A DNA stretch of 64,000 bases from Prorocentrum cordatum (taxonomy: Eukaryota; Sar; Dinophyceae; Prorocentrales; Prorocentraceae): the NCBI GenBank assembly GCA_963575745.1, contig CAUYUJ010020252.1, positions 22,501 through 86,500 on the forward strand, read 5' to 3'. Positions within the stretch are counted from its first letter, which is position 1, and the number at the start of each line of letters is the position of its first letter. Positions 30,559 to 42,840 of this stretch are shown here, piece after piece. A model generated the notes under the pieces. It was not told the origin of the DNA, searched no databases, and worked only from the letters and a program-made list of their open reading frames with translations. Both the position numbers and the translations under genes were made by a program.

Positions 30559-30740
30559 GAGGGGGGCTTGGACTGGAGGTCGCGCTGCACCGCCGATGCG
30601 TCGACGATGCAGCTCTACCAGGAGCTCGACCTTCTCCATCCCAGCGCTGCCGACGCATCGGCGATGCGTCACGCTCCTGCGGCCCCGTCTGCTCTGACTC
30701 GAGGTGTGGGGGCTTCCGGCTTCCAGGGAGAGCTTCTCAC

Positions 30741-30915
30741 CCCTTCTCCACGAGGCATTGAGGGTACGCAGCACGTCCGAGAGCAGCAGCAACAGCAGCG
30801 GCGCCAGGAAAAAGAACGGCAGCCGCCAGAGGCAGCACGGCGAGAGAGCAGGCCAGGCCCCAGAAAAGCGCGAGAGGTGCCCAGGGAGCCAGCCGGTGCA
30901 TGGAGGGCTGGTCCC
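30741..30915 (-). CDS. Candidate exon with a membrane segment
   Basis: On the minus strand one frame reads CCLWRLPFFFLAPLLLLLLS then DVLRTLNASWRRG, a plausible transmembrane helix followed by a basic tail. It ends at a GTGAG donor word (30,740-30,736). The 5' boundary may be a GAG acceptor near 30,915, before which the frame has a stop. A second frame is also hydrophobic, so the frame choice is insecure. No family recognised. Confidence 0.25.
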
Positions 30916-31488
30916 TCACCACGTCCTTTCACGCGCGTCCGACGCCGAGGGCCCGCCGCGCAACCTCTGCCGATGGGTTTCGGCGCATCAAGGAGAGCGG
31001 GGCCCAGAGAGGCACGAGCTTATCCAGGCCACTGGGAACGACGTCAGGCCGCCGATCCTAGACCTCCAGAAAGCCTTGGGCCAGCAGGGAGCATGAATGA
31101 GGCAGGGTGTGTTTTGGTATGGGCTGTGGCCCAGGACTTGTTGCGAGCACGGCTCCGCAGGACCTAATGGGTGCCACGCGGATGCCAGACGCCCTCCCCC
31201 ATCTCGCTTGCGCGTGAGGGGCTCAGCCGATGGGCTCGCGCAGACAGGGAGGAGCGGGTGGGTTTCACGCGCCGGGCTCCTCGGGAAGTTCCCCGACGTT
31301 CTCGGAGCGACCCGAGGGCCAAGTTCACGCCGAAGTGATCGGGTTCCTCCCTGGCAGCACAGAAGAGCGGGAGGCGAGAGAGGGAATGGAATGGAAGAGT
31401 CTTGGAGGGCCGAGCCTACCTGCTTCGAGGAGACCAAGATCCGGGGCCGATGCCAAATACCGTTCTCACGTCCTAACCAAAAGCCTCT
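30916..31488. other. No gene confirmed
   Basis: Low-repeat DNA with open frames on both strands (up to 221 codons on the minus strand), none with a recognisable domain. Confidence 0.35.
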
Positions 31489-31623
31489 ATGGACACATTG
31501 GGTGCCGTGACGTCCACAGACATCTCCAGGGTGGATACGTCTATGGACAACTTGGCCGCTGCTGTCGGCGCGGGGCAGGGTCGGAGAAAGGGTAGATCCG
31601 TCTACGATATGTTCCTGTTCTAG
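31489..31623 (+). CDS. Short 3' exon or small ORF, unknown protein
   Basis: ATG at 31,489 to TAG gives 44 residues containing VTSTDISRVDTSMDNLAAAV and ending GRRKGRSVYDMFLF. The composition is protein-like and not repeat-driven. An AACCAAAAG acceptor-like word lies just upstream, so it may be a last exon rather than a complete gene. A half hairpin follows 40 bases later. No family recognised. Confidence 0.3.
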   Translation: MDTLGAVTSTDISRVDTSMDNLAAAVGAGQGRRKGRSVYDMFLF

Positions 31624-31664
31624 AGCTGGTCCCACACGGTATTCCAAGAACACTTGAGCGACTC

Positions 31665-31835
31665 AAAAAAACGGGGTCGTCTGCGCCGACATTGGCGCGT
31701 AAGCTGCCCGCGTAAGGTCGCGCATAAGCGCCCTCGCTCCCAATGTAACGCGCCGCGCTGGCTGCCCGCGCAAGCCGCCGCGTGAGGTCTCGACGTCATC
31801 TCGCGCAAGACCCGCTTTCGATCGTCGCCCACATG
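31665..31835 (+). mobile_element. Half copy of the 7,107 long-arm hairpin
   Basis: Matches left arm and loop (GCCGACATTGGCGCGTAAGC ... CATCTCGCGCAAGACCCG ... GATCGTCGCCCAC). The right arm is missing. Confidence 0.75.
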
Positions 31836-31837
31836 GT

Positions 31838-31925
31838 ACAGTCGGCCCGGATTAGTAGGTCGACCCTGCCAGCTCAAGGGTGCCCCTGAGTCCTGTGCCT
31901 CGCGACGCGTGCCTTCTTCCGCTCC
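31838..31925 (+). repeat. Dispersed repeat paired with 14,525-14,640
   Basis: ACAGTCGGCCCGGATTAGTA, GGTCGACCCTGCC and GTCCTGTGCCTCGCGA in the same order as the other copy. Confidence 0.75.
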
Positions 31926-32145
31926 TATGGCGTCCTCTCGCGTGTCCTCTCGTCCTCTCGCGTGTCCTCTCGCGTGTCTGGTCTCGTGTCCTCTCGCGTG
32001 TCCTCTCGCGTGTCCTCTCGTCCTCTCGCGTGTCCTCTCGTCCTCTCGCGTGTCCTCTCGCGTGTCCTCTCGTCCTCTCGGGTGTCCTCTCGTCCGCGTG
32101 TCCTTTGGAAGGGTCTCGTGTCCTCTCGCGTGTCCTCTCCGATCG
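31926..32145 (+). repeat. TCCTCTCGCGTG minisatellite
   Basis: About 15 units built from CCTCTCGCGTGT and CCTCTCGT. Confidence 0.9.
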
Positions 32146-32344
32146 AGGCCGACTGCACTCCGAGAGCAGGGCTCGCGTGGCCCGCCGTGGGCCCTCCTGG
32201 CTCGTGGCGGCCTCGGGGCGCCTCCGGGGGCCGCCCGGGGGCCTGGCGCCCGCGGGGCCGGCCGTGCTCGCCCGCCCCTCCCCGGCCAAGAGGCCTCCGC
32301 CCACCCACCCCCCTCTCGAAGGTCGCCTCCCCGTCCCGAAGGAA
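32146..32344. other. GC-rich island, possible minus-strand exon
   Basis: High GC, open in most frames on both strands, placed between a minisatellite and a GGA tract (a TCC tract on the minus strand). I could not choose a frame. Confidence 0.2.
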
Positions 32345-32942
32345 GGAAGGAGGAGGACGGAGGACGGAGGAGGAGGAGGAGGAGGAGGAGGAGGAGGAGG
32401 AGGAGGAGGACGGATGAGGAGGAGGACGGAGGAAGACGGAGGAGGACGGGGGAGGACGGAGGAGGAGGAGCATGGAGGAGGAGCATGGAGGAGGCGGAGG
32501 AGGAGGAGGACGGAGGAGGACGGAGGAGGAGAAGGACGGAGGAGGAGGACGGTGATGAGAGGTAAGGGAGGAGCAGAGGAGGGAGGAGGCGGAGGCGGGA
32601 GGAGGAGGAGAGGAGATAGAGGGACGGGAGGAGACGAGGAGGAGGAGAGGAGGAGGAGGAGAGGAGGACGGAATGAGGAGGAGGAGCGGAGGAGGAAGAC
32701 GGAGGAGGACGGAGGAGGACGGAGGAGAGGAGCAATGGAGGAGAGCATGGAGTTGCGTCGGAGAGGGAGGAGCACGGAGGAGACGGAGGAGGACGGAGGA
32801 GGAGAAGGACCCGGAGGAGGAGAGGGAGAGGACAGGAGAGAGGAGGCGGAGGCGGATGAGGAGGAGGGAGGAGGAGGAGGAGGAGCGGAGGCGGAGGAGG
32901 AGGAGGAGGAGGAGAGGAGGAGGAGGAGGAGGGACGGAGGCA
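32345..32942 (+). repeat. (GGA)n tract with GGACGGAGGA units
   Basis: About 600 bases, the longest GGA tract here, with an internal ~120-base periodicity around GAGCATGGAGGAG and GTTGCGTCGGAGAGG-type interruptions. Confidence 0.95.
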
Positions 32943-33129
32943 CAGGCGAGACGCGGCCTCGGGGCAGTTGCCCGTGGCCTGATCTGCCTGGGGCCGCCGC
33001 CTCGCCCTGGCACGGCAGCCGCAGCGGGAGAGGGGCGGCGGGGCGCGCGCCCTCTGCAGGGAGGAGGGGGGCCCCTCGCCCCCGACGGCGCGCTCTGATC
33101 CCGCCGGGGACCCCCGGGGGGTCTCGATG

Positions 33130-33412
33130 CATCGCCTCCTTCTCCTCCTCCTCCTCCTCCTCCTCCTCCTCCTCCTCCTCCCCTCCCTCCTCCCTCCCTC
33201 CCTCCCTCCCCCTCCCTCCTCCCCCCATCCCTCCATCCCTCCCATCCCCTCCCCCCCATCCCTCCCTCCCCATCCCCCTCCCTCCTCCCTCCTCCCTCCC
33301 TTCCCTCACTCCCTCCCTCTCCCTCCTCCTCCTCCCTCCTCCCTCCTCCTACATCCCCTCCTCCCTCCACCTCATCCCCCTCCATCCTCCCTCCTCCCTC
33401 CCCCTGTCGGGC
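33130..33412 (+). repeat. (TCC)n tract with CCCTCCCT interruptions
   Basis: Pyrimidine tract facing the GGA tract across a ~185-base GC-rich island (32,943-33,129) in which no frame is preferred. Confidence 0.95.
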
Positions 33413-33910
33413 GAAGGGTACGGTTGATGGACAGAATCCTGCACCAGCCGCGCAACCGGGGCGACGGCGCAAATTTCCACGCGCCCCCCTGCCCCCGAGT
33501 CAGTGTTGGTTGGCTGCGCCCGCGGGCTGCAGGATTCAGGCCAGTCGGCGGATCGACAAATCGCGCCACAGCCTGCCAATATCAAACTGCTCCCCCCCTT
33601 GGAGTGCCAGGGGGGCTTGGCCGCGGCGCGTCCGCGGGGGTGCCAGGGGGGGTCTGGGGTTCGTTCCCTTCCCCGCTGGGGCGCGGGGGGTGGTGCCGGG
33701 GGGGGGGTTGGCCGCGCCGCGTTTTCACGTTTGTCACCCCTGAGTTGATTAATAAGTAGTTCGGAGTATGGTTACGCCGGGGTGTCGTCTGCGAGCGGCA
33801 CAGCTGGGGCCTGGGAAGCACGACGCTGTCCTCGTTGGGCGCGGCGGAGAGCTCTGTCCAGGTCCCCGCCCGCCCCCCAGGGTGCCCCCCCAGGGCGCCG
33901 GTTGCAAACC
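33413..33910. other. No gene recognised
   Basis: GGGTGCCAGGGGGG(T/C)-type words repeat at 33,600-33,710. No exon supported. Confidence 0.4.
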
Positions 33911-33911
33911 A

Positions 33912-35494
<1,583 letters not shown>

Positions 35495-35722
35495 GCGTGG
35501 AGGAGGAGGAGGAGCATGGAGCATGGAGCATGGAGGAGGATGGAGGAGGAGGGAGGAGGGAGGAGGGAGGAGGGAGGGAGGAGGGAGGATGGAGGATGGG
35601 AGGAGGAGGAGGAGGAGGAGGAGGAGGAGGAGGAGGATGGAGGGGAGGAGGAGGAGGAAGAGAGGAGGAGGAGGAGGAGGAGGATGGAGGATGGAGGATG
35701 GGGAGGAGGAGGCTTTGGGGTG
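35495..35722 (+). repeat. (GGA)n tract with GGATGGAGGA units
   Basis: GGA tract with GGAGCATGGA and GGAGGGAGG sub-repeats. Confidence 0.95.
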
Positions 35723-35849
35723 TCTTGAAGCTCTCCGCGGCGCGCGGGGTGCGCGGCGGGGGGCCCCGGCCGCTGCCTCGATCGCAGACCTCGGCGCGCG
35801 CCGCCGCCGGAGGCGGGCGGCGGCGCGGGCCTCGCACCTCGGGGCCTCC

Positions 35850-36012
35850 TTCCTCCTCTCCTCCTCATCCTTCTCACCTCCCTCTCCTCCTCCTCCTCCT
35901 CCACCTCCCTCCTCCTCCTCCTCCCCTCCTCCTCCCCTCCTCCTCTTCCTCTCCTCCTCCTCCTCCTCCTCCTCCCTCCGGTCCTCCGGGGCGCGCCCTC
36001 GCCCTCCTCCTC
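35850..36012 (+). repeat. (TCC)n tract
   Basis: Pyrimidine tract. With 35,495-35,722 it brackets a GC-rich island (35,723-35,849) that may be exonic but has no preferred frame. Confidence 0.95.
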
Positions 36013-36110
36013 CTCCTCCTCCACCTCGGGGGGGCGCGCCTCGCCAGATGCCCGCGGATCCGGGGCCCACCTCGGGCGGGTGGTAAGGGGTCGGAGGTGG
36101 ATAGACTTAC

Positions 36111-36150
36111 GTCGGGCCTGTCCCTCTACAGGGGGATTTTCGACGAAAAA
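36111..36150 (+). mobile_element. GTCGGGCC hairpin family, left end
   Basis: GTCGGGCCTGTCCCTCTACA then GGGGGATTTTCGACGAAAAA, identical in design to 63,881 and near 59,311. It lies 3' of the helicase gene (minus strand). Confidence 0.75.
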
Positions 36151-36553
36151 TAATTACCCTGCGACGTACCCAACCCAATGGCATCAAGTGGCAAGCGGAG
36201 TAGGGAAACATTAGCAGGAACCGTGACAGTGCAGGCGCGGCGATTTGTAGTGCGACCTACATGGGATGCGTAACGTTGCACGACTCACAGAACAGCAATC
36301 GATAAGACGAGGAGTATGTCTCAAGGCTTGTTAAACAATAGCGGGGGCGGGAACGAGGGACAGGAGAAGGACGAACCCAGTAGGAAGGGGCGAGGAGCCA
36401 TCGCAGCAGCAGCACCATGAATGCATAAGGTAACAGGAGGACTAGGGCGGCGATGATGAAAGAGGAGGGAGGAAGCAAGAGACTGTTTCGTTTTTGCAGG
36501 AGCTCGGTCAACGCATGCCTGCTGCCTGTCCACAGGATCATACCTGTTTATAT
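36151..36553. other. 3' flank of the helicase gene, no gene seen
   Basis: AT/GC balanced, without repeats or a convincing frame; probably untranslated or intergenic. Confidence 0.4.
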
Positions 36554-37300
36554 CTAGTGCAGGAAGCGATCGAGACCTAGCTCGCGCGCCAGCTTCTCTG
36601 CCTCCTTCCTGCATGTTGCAGTGCGGGAACTGAACTTCCGCAGTTTCTCCGCAAGGTCTGCCGGTGGGCCGCGGGCAAGAAAGTCAAGGCCGGGGTCGCG
36701 CACCATCAGTAGGTTGTCTATCGTCGTCGCCCTGGACAGCATCACGTAGAGGTGCAGCCACAGAGCGTCCAGGTCGTTCGCATCCTTGCACCCTGCGTCA
36801 ACAATGACTCCGCGGTGCATGGTGCGGCCCTGGCAGGCAGTGGACGTCAGGACCTCGGCGTGGGAGATGACGAAGCCAGTGCGCGTGACCTTGTACTTGC
36901 GGAAGTCGAACGGGCTCGAGCTCTGTGGCTCGATGAAGACGAGGCCCGCTGCGTTCGCAGCGTCGATGCTGTCATCGAGCTCCTTGAGCTTCTTTCCGCA
37001 GGGACCACCCTTGTACTTGTCCACGCGCACCCACACGCCGTACGGCAGGTACCGCAGGTACGCCCGACCTCCCTCGGCCTTCGCTCTCTCCACCACGCCC
37101 TCATCCTTCGGGTTGATGGCCACGTGCACGACCTCGCCCTCGGCGTCCTTGACGAGCCCCTTGTCGAGGTCCAGGTGCTCCAGCAGGCGTATGCGCATGC
37201 CCACGTGCAGCGGCAGCATCCCGTGAATGCCGCCCGTGTCGCCCGGGTTGACGCGGTTGACCAGATTCGCGGCCAGGTCCACGGGCAGCGAGGGCGAGGT
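36554..37300 (-). CDS. Pif1-like DNA helicase, C-terminal part
   Basis: About 248 codons on the minus strand ending in TAG. The product fits the second RecA-like half of superfamily 1B Pif1/RecD2-type helicases. LHVGMRIRLLEHLDLDKGLV followed by EGEVV matches the conserved segment after motif IV. HAEVLTSTACQGRTM holds the place of motif V (usually with a SQG core). LYVMLSRATTIDNLLMVRDP is motif VI with the Arg finger in LSR. Walker A and B (N-terminal half) are absent. Upstream there is an in-frame TAG, an AG at 37,302-37,301 and then a 101-bp tandem array, so this is either a last exon or a fragment cut off by the array. I set the exon start at 37,300 after that AG. Pif1-type genes occur in many copies in protist genomes, also inside Helitron-like elements; no Helitron hallmarks are visible here. 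Confidence 0.75.
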   Translation of the reverse strand, partial: TSPSLPVDLAANLVNRVNPGDTGGIHGMLPLHVGMRIRLLEHLDLDKGLVKDAEGEVVHVAINPKDEGVVERAKAEGGRAYLRYLPYGVWVRVDKYKGGPCGKKLKELDDSIDAANAAGLVFIEPQSSSPFDFRKYKVTRTGFVISHAEVLTSTACQGRTMHRGVIVDAGCKDANDLDALWLHLYVMLSRATTIDNLLMVRDPGLDFLARGPPADLAEKLRKFSSRTATCRKEAEKLARELGLDRFLH

Positions 37301-38215
37301 CTAATCTGAATCTGCGTGGTGCCTCACCCCGCTGGACCCACCAGCAGCCCTCGAATGTGGCGACAGTTTCGCAACCAGCAGCCCTCGAATGTGGCGTCAG
37401 TGTCGCAGATCGCAGCCCCCCAGGGACGGCAAGGTCTAATCTGAATCTGCGTGGTGCCTCACTCCGCTGGACCCACCCTCAGCCCTCGAACGTGGCGACA
37501 GTTTCGCAGATCGCAGCCCCCCAAGGATGGCGAGGTCTAATCTGAATCTGCGTGGTGCCTCACTCCGCTGGACCCACCGCAGCCCTCGAATGTGGCGTCA
37601 GTGTCGCAGATCGCAGCCCCCCAGGGATGGCGAGGTCTAATCTGAATCTGCGTGGTGCCTCACTCCGCTGGACCCACCAGCAGCCCTCGAAAGTGACGAC
37701 AGTTTCGCAGATCGCAGCCCCCCAGGGACGGCGAGGTCGAATCTGAATCTGCGTGGTGCCTCACTCCGCTGGACCCACCAGCAGCCCTCGCTGGACCCGC
37801 CAGCAGTCGAAAGTGACGACAATTTCGCAAATCGCAAACCCCCAGGGATGGCGAGGTCTAATCTGAATCTGCGTGGTTCCTCATTCCGCTGGACCCACCA
37901 GCAGCCCTCGAAAGTCGAGGTCTAATATGAATCTGCGTGGTGCCTCACTCCGCTGGACCCACCAGCAGCCCTCGAAAGTGGTGACAGTTTCGCAGATCGC
38001 AGCCCCGCAGGGATGGCGAGGTCTAATCTGAATGTGCGTGGTGCCTCACTCCGCTGGACCCACCAGCAGCCCTCGAAAGTGGTGACAGTTTCGCAGATCG
38101 CAGCCCCCCAGGGATGGCGAGGTCTAATCTGAATGTGCGTGGTGCCTCACTCCGCTGGACCCACCAGCAGCCCTCGAAAGTGGCGACAGCTTCACAGATC
38201 GCAGCCCCAAAGGGA
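37297..38215. repeat. ~101-bp tandem array beside the helicase exon
   Basis: Nine units carrying GAGGTCTAATCTGAATCTGC, GTGGTGCCTCACTCCGCTGG, ACCCACCAGCAGCCCTCGAA and GTTTCGCAGATCGCAGCCCC. Unit starts are near 37,297, 37,430, 37,531, 37,630, 37,733, 37,853, 37,917, 38,018 and 38,119. Identity is high, implying recent expansion. On the minus strand every unit contains TTCAGATTAGACCTCGCC, the same words that border the helicase exon. Confidence 0.9.
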
Positions 38216-38614
38216 TGACGTAAAAGGCAAGAGAGAAGAGGAGGAGCGAAGAGAGGAGGAGAAGGGAAGCAAGAGAGGAGGAGCGAAGAGAGGAGAAGGG
38301 ATGCAAGAGAGAAGAGGAGGAGCGAAGATCACCAGGTCTACTAAGCCTCTGCGCCCCCCAGTGTCTGGGCGGGCCGCCGTCGCCGAATCTGTTTTTTGCG
38401 AAGTGCACCTAGTGTTCGGGACCGCCGCCGCCGCCGCGAGTTTGTGGTGGGGTCTCCGGCCGAGCTCGCCCGCCGCCGAAATGCCAGGTTCACCCCTGGT
38501 TACGAAAGGGGCCGCCTTGGGGCGATATTGGTGGCCTTGGGGCCACATTGGTGGCCTCTTGGGTCGTCTTTCTGCATTCGAAGCCCGGGCTGGCAAGGAC
38601 GCTCGAACCTACCG
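38216..38614. other. No gene recognised
   Basis: Starts with GAAGAGAGGAGG purine sequence (38,230-38,325), then GC-rich DNA and GGTGGCCTTGGGGCCACATT words like a short TTGGGGCC copy near 38,515-38,570. Confidence 0.4.
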
Positions 38615-39220
38615 GGGAGGGGGAGGAGGAGGAGGAGGAGGAGGAGGAGGAGGAGGAGGAGGAGGAGGAGGAGGACGAGGACGAGGACGAGACGAGGAGG
38701 AGGAGGACGAGGAGGACGAGGAGGAGGAGGAGGAGGAGGAGGAGGGGAGGAGGAGGAGGAAAAGGAGCAGGAGGATGAGGAGGAGGAGGGGGGAGGAGGA
38801 CGAGGAGGAGGAGATGGAGGACGACGACGACGACGAGGAGGAGGAAAAAGTGGGGGAGTACGAGGAGGAGGAGGAGGCGGAGGACAACGGTGGCGAGGAT
38901 TCATTGGAGCCATCTTACGAAGATGCGGACTAGGACTAGGAGGTGGAGAGGGCGAGGGGGCGGAGAATGGAGACGGTAACGACGACGACGACGAGGAGGG
39001 GAAGGAGGGGAAAGGGCATGGAGAAGCAGGAAGACAGGGCAGAAACATTGATGCAGGTAGGAGTACGAAGAGGAGGAGGAGGAGGAGGAGGAGGAGGAGG
39101 AGGAGGAGGAGGAGGAGGAGGAGGAGGACAAGGAGGGGGTGCAGGAAGAGGAGGTGGGTAAAGAGGGGGAGAGGATGATGGGGGGAGGAGGAAAAGGAGG
39201 AGGAGGAGGAGGAGGACACA
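38615..39220 (+). repeat. (GGA)n and (GGACGA)n tracts
   Basis: GGA with GACGAGGAC blocks at 38,615-38,890 and a purer GGA block at 39,070-39,220, separated by a GGA-poor spacer. Confidence 0.95.
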
Positions 39221-39408
39221 GTAGGAGGACAAGAGATGAGTGTGATGGGTATCAGGAGGAGAGGAGGAGAATAGAATAGGGAGGCGAGGATACGGGAGGA
39301 AAGACTATATAGAATCGATGACACGGGGGCGGGTGTGAAAAGAAGGTGGGGGTAATGCATTAGACGGTAGGAGAGGGGACGAAACATAATATAAGACATC
39401 ATACAAAT

Positions 39409-40091
39409 ATGTATCGTTTTTTCATGTTACAATGTCGGTATGTTGGAACGGTTGTCGCTTCGTCACGTTCAATAATTAGAAGGCGTGTTTGCTCAAAGAT
39501 TTGCTTTTGCTCGCCAGACAGTGTCTACTTGTTTATTCAATTGGCGATGTCGTATTTCCCTCGGGGGGCTGACGTTTACGAGTTGTCGGAGGCGCCAAAA
39601 GTATCGGCCTCGACGCGACACATCAAGGACAGGCGGTCGGTCGAGTGCAAGCAAATTGAGAACAAGGAGAAATTGCAGTGCCGGTCGACACTACTCAGAT
39701 GCATCGTGCACATACTCTGTTATTTAATCGCGCGGAAATTTGGCAACATATTGAAAGACGCAGAATGGAACACAATCACATTTGGTGTATTCCATCAGCA
39801 GTGGGCCCACAACAAATCGAATACTACCAAAAGAGCCGAGATCACACTCCCACCCGTCCCAGAGATTTTTCGATATGTTGTCGGGCGGTTGAATCAAAGA
39901 TCCATTTGTACGATTATGTTTGCTTTCCCATGCTCAAACAAGGCATTGCTTATGACAACACTCAATTGAAAGACTACTCGTCCTACGACGCGGTGGTCGC
40001 AGGGAACGGGTTCCACGATGTCACGCGAGGCCGCGACGAGAAATGGACAACCGTGGCAGATTATTTTATGTTTGCCTTCGGCTCTTCCTAA
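39409..40091 (+). CDS. Unrecognised coding region in AT-richer DNA, frame uncertain
   Basis: Two overlapping forward frames are open. One runs from ATG 39,409 to 39,969 and includes MSYFPRGADVYELSEAPKVS. The other runs to 40,091; its last 60 residues (HLYDYVCFPMLKQGIAYDNT ... DEKWTTVADYFMFAFGSS) look the more protein-like. The most likely reading starts in the first frame and moves to the second through a frameshift or small intron around 39,680-39,880. Base composition is lower in GC than the rest of the window, shared with 44,061-45,059, so both may derive from one transferred or mobile gene. No family recognised. Confidence 0.35.
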
Positions 40092-40214
40092 AGGGACTCC
40101 CATTGGGATTCCTGTGCGGATCCCCACGGGGATCCCCCCCCCAGACTTTTGGGGCCTCCCGGGGATCTACTTGACTTATGAAACCTCCGATATTTGAACT
40201 CATATTGGCCTCTC

Positions 40215-41060
40215 TCTCTTCGGCAAAAAGAGCCGAACCGTGCGTTTGATAGTGTCAAATGCTATTGCGTTGCTAATGCTTGAAGAACGAAGAGCCCGCC
40301 AATGTTTCTGAGAACGGATAGCAACAGGAAGTCGACAGAAAAATCTACTACACCTATCAAACTCGCGCTCGCAAGAGCCACGTTTGACCTCTGTGGCAGG
40401 AAGAGCCGATTCGTGTGTTTGATACATTCAAAGACTACGGTTCTGCCATTGCTTTAAAAACGAAGAGCCCGCCAATGTCTCTCGGAACGGAGAACACCAG
40501 GAAATCGACAGAACAATCTACTACACCTGTCAAACTCGTGCTCACAAGAGCCAAGTTTGACCTCTGCGGCAGGAAAAGCCGAGTCGTGCGTTTGATACAT
40601 TCAAGGGCTACGGCTTTGCCATTGCCTGAAGAACGAAGAGCCCGCGAACGTCTCTGAGAACTGAGAACAACAGGAAATCGACATAAACATCTACTACACC
40701 TATCAAACTCGTGCTCACAAGAGCCATGTTTGAACTCCGCCGCAGGGAGAGCCGAGTTGCGTGTTTGACACAGTCAAAGGCTACGATTATGCCATGCTAC
40801 GGTCTTGCAATTGCTTGGAGGACGAATGGCCCGCGAACGACTCTGAGAAAAAAGAGAGCAATGCGAAATCGGCGCAGACGTCTACTACACCGATCAAACT
40901 CGCGCTCACAGGGGCCGCGTTTGACTTCTGCGGCAGAACGACTGGGGCTTGCGTTTGGCACCGGCAGGGGCTATTGTGTTGCTATTTAGTGAGGAACAAA
41001 AAAGCCAGCGAATATGTCTGAGAACCAATAATACCAGAGATTCGGCGTTTCAATTTCTAC
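40215..41060 (+). repeat. ~173-bp tandem repeat
   Basis: About five diverged units with AACGAAGAGCCCGCCAATG, TCTGAGAAC, AGGAAATCGACAGA, TCTACTACACCTATCAAACT, CTCACAAGAGCCA and GTTTGATACATTCAAAG. Confidence 0.85.
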
Positions 41061-41114
41061 AACACCTCGCGAGCGACTGGTCCCTGGTGCGATGTCATTT
41101 CAGTTATGTAAACA

Positions 41115-41480
41115 AACAATCAAACCGCCCAGGAGTATATACAGGATCCTCTGTGCTTATATACAGGACCCTACAGGGTTACATATAGCGCCCGATAGGA
41201 TTACATGTAATACCTTATAGGTTTTTGCATCGGACCCGATAGGGTTACATATAGGATCGCAGATGGCCATCTAGGATGACATGGGATCCCACAGGATCCG
41301 ACAGGGGTGCATGTCGGATCATGTCGGACCATGGGGGCTTGCAGATCGGGCCATCTAGGGCGCTGTGGGATTACATGCAGGATCCTATAGGATTACAGGT
41401 GGAATCTAGTAGGAACACCTACACGATCAATTACGCACTCCTTTAGGACCCCCTCGGGCAACGCATGGGGCACTTTAGTT
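41115..41480 (+). repeat. Degenerate GGATTACAT repeat
   Basis: Units such as CCTATAGGATTACA, CCCGATAGGGTTACATATAG and ACAGGATCC at irregular 20-35-base spacing. Confidence 0.65.
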
Positions 41481-41624
41481 AGAGATGCCACATAGCGCCC
41501 CCCATGGCACTTTTCAGACAGAATCCCACACATGAGGCGGCCGAGGTGTGGAGGCCGCTTTTCCCGACCATCCTGCGGCGTTGGGTCGTCGCTTCGAAGA
41601 GACAGCGCCGCGCGTCCGCTCCCT

Positions 41625-41860
41625 CCTCCTCCTCTTCCTCCTCCTCCTCCTCCTCCTCCTCCTCCTCCCTCTTCCCCCTCGTCTCCTCCCTCCTCCCATC
41701 ATCATCGTCATATCGCCGTCGTCATCGTGGTCGTAAGTATCGTCATCCTCTCCATCCTCATCCTCGTCCTCATCACCATCGCCATCACCATCGCATTATC
41801 GTCCTCATCACCATCGTCGCCATTATCATCGTCACCATTATCGCCATCAGCTTCGGCACA
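41625..41860 (+). repeat. (TCC)n then (ATC/GTC)n tracts
   Basis: A TCC run (41,625-41,680) passes into CATCATCGTC and CATCACCATCGCC triplets. A similar CATCACCATCGCC tract precedes the second 90-bp array at 43,090-43,235. Confidence 0.85.
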
Positions 41861-41864
41861 CCCC

Positions 41865-42840
41865 TCGCACGTTTCGTGCCCCCAAAGGGGGCCCCACCCC
41901 AGTGGTTGCGTTCGCATGCGGTCCCCCCCCCCCGCCCGCCCTTCGTACGCTTCGTGGCCTCATAGGGAGCTCCGCCGAAGGCCTGTGGCTGCGCCCGCAT
42001 GCCGCCTGGGCAATCATTTCGGACCCCCCCTCGCACGTTTCGTGGCCCCATAGGGAGCTCCACCGAAGGCTCCAGCGGCAGGGTCCGCATGCCTCCCCAC
42101 CGCCCATTTCGGCACGCCCCTCATCGTTTCGTGGCCCCATAGGGAGCTCCACCGAAGGCTCCAGCGGCAGGGTCCGCATGCTTCCCCACCGCCAATTTCG
42201 GCGCACCTCCCTTACGTTTCGCGGCCCCATAGGGAGCTCCACCGAAGGCCTCAAATTGCTGCGTCCGCGTGCCTCCCCACCACGCATGTCAGCACACACC
42301 TCGCACGCATCGTGGCCCCATGGGGAGCTCCACCGTAGGCCCCACATTGCTGCGCCCGCATGCCTCCTCACCACCCATGTCGGCACACCCTTCACGCAAC
42401 GGCTGCGTCCGCATGCCTCCCCACCACCCATTTCGGCACACCGCTCACAAGTTTCGTTGCCTTACAGGGAGCTCCACAAAAGGCGCCAGTGGTTGCGTCC
42501 GCATGCCTCCCCGCCACCACCCCTCACACGCTTCGTAGCCCTATAGGAGCTCCACCAAATGCCTTAATTGCTGCGTCCGCATGCCTCCACACCACCCATG
42601 TCTGCGCACGCGCCACAAGTTTCGTGGCCCCACAGGGAGCTCCCACGGAGGACCCAGCGGTTGCGCCCGCATGCCTCGCCGCCACCCAAATCGGCACGAC
42701 CATCGCACGTTTCGTGGCCCCACAGAGAGCTCCACTGCAGGCGCCATTGGCTGCGTCCGCATACCTCCCCACCACCCAGTTCGGCGCACCCCTCGCACGT
42801 TCCGTGGCCCAACAGGGAGCTCCACCGAAGACGGGGCCTT
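41865..42840 (+). repeat. 90-bp tandem array, block 1
   Basis: About 11 units of 89-91 bases: TTTCGTGGCCCCATAGGGAG, CTCCACCGAAGGC, GGCTGCGCCCGCATGCC and CACCCATTTCGGCACACC. Because the unit is 90 bases, the same frame recurs and long Arg/Pro/His-rich frames open on both strands. Confidence 0.9.
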
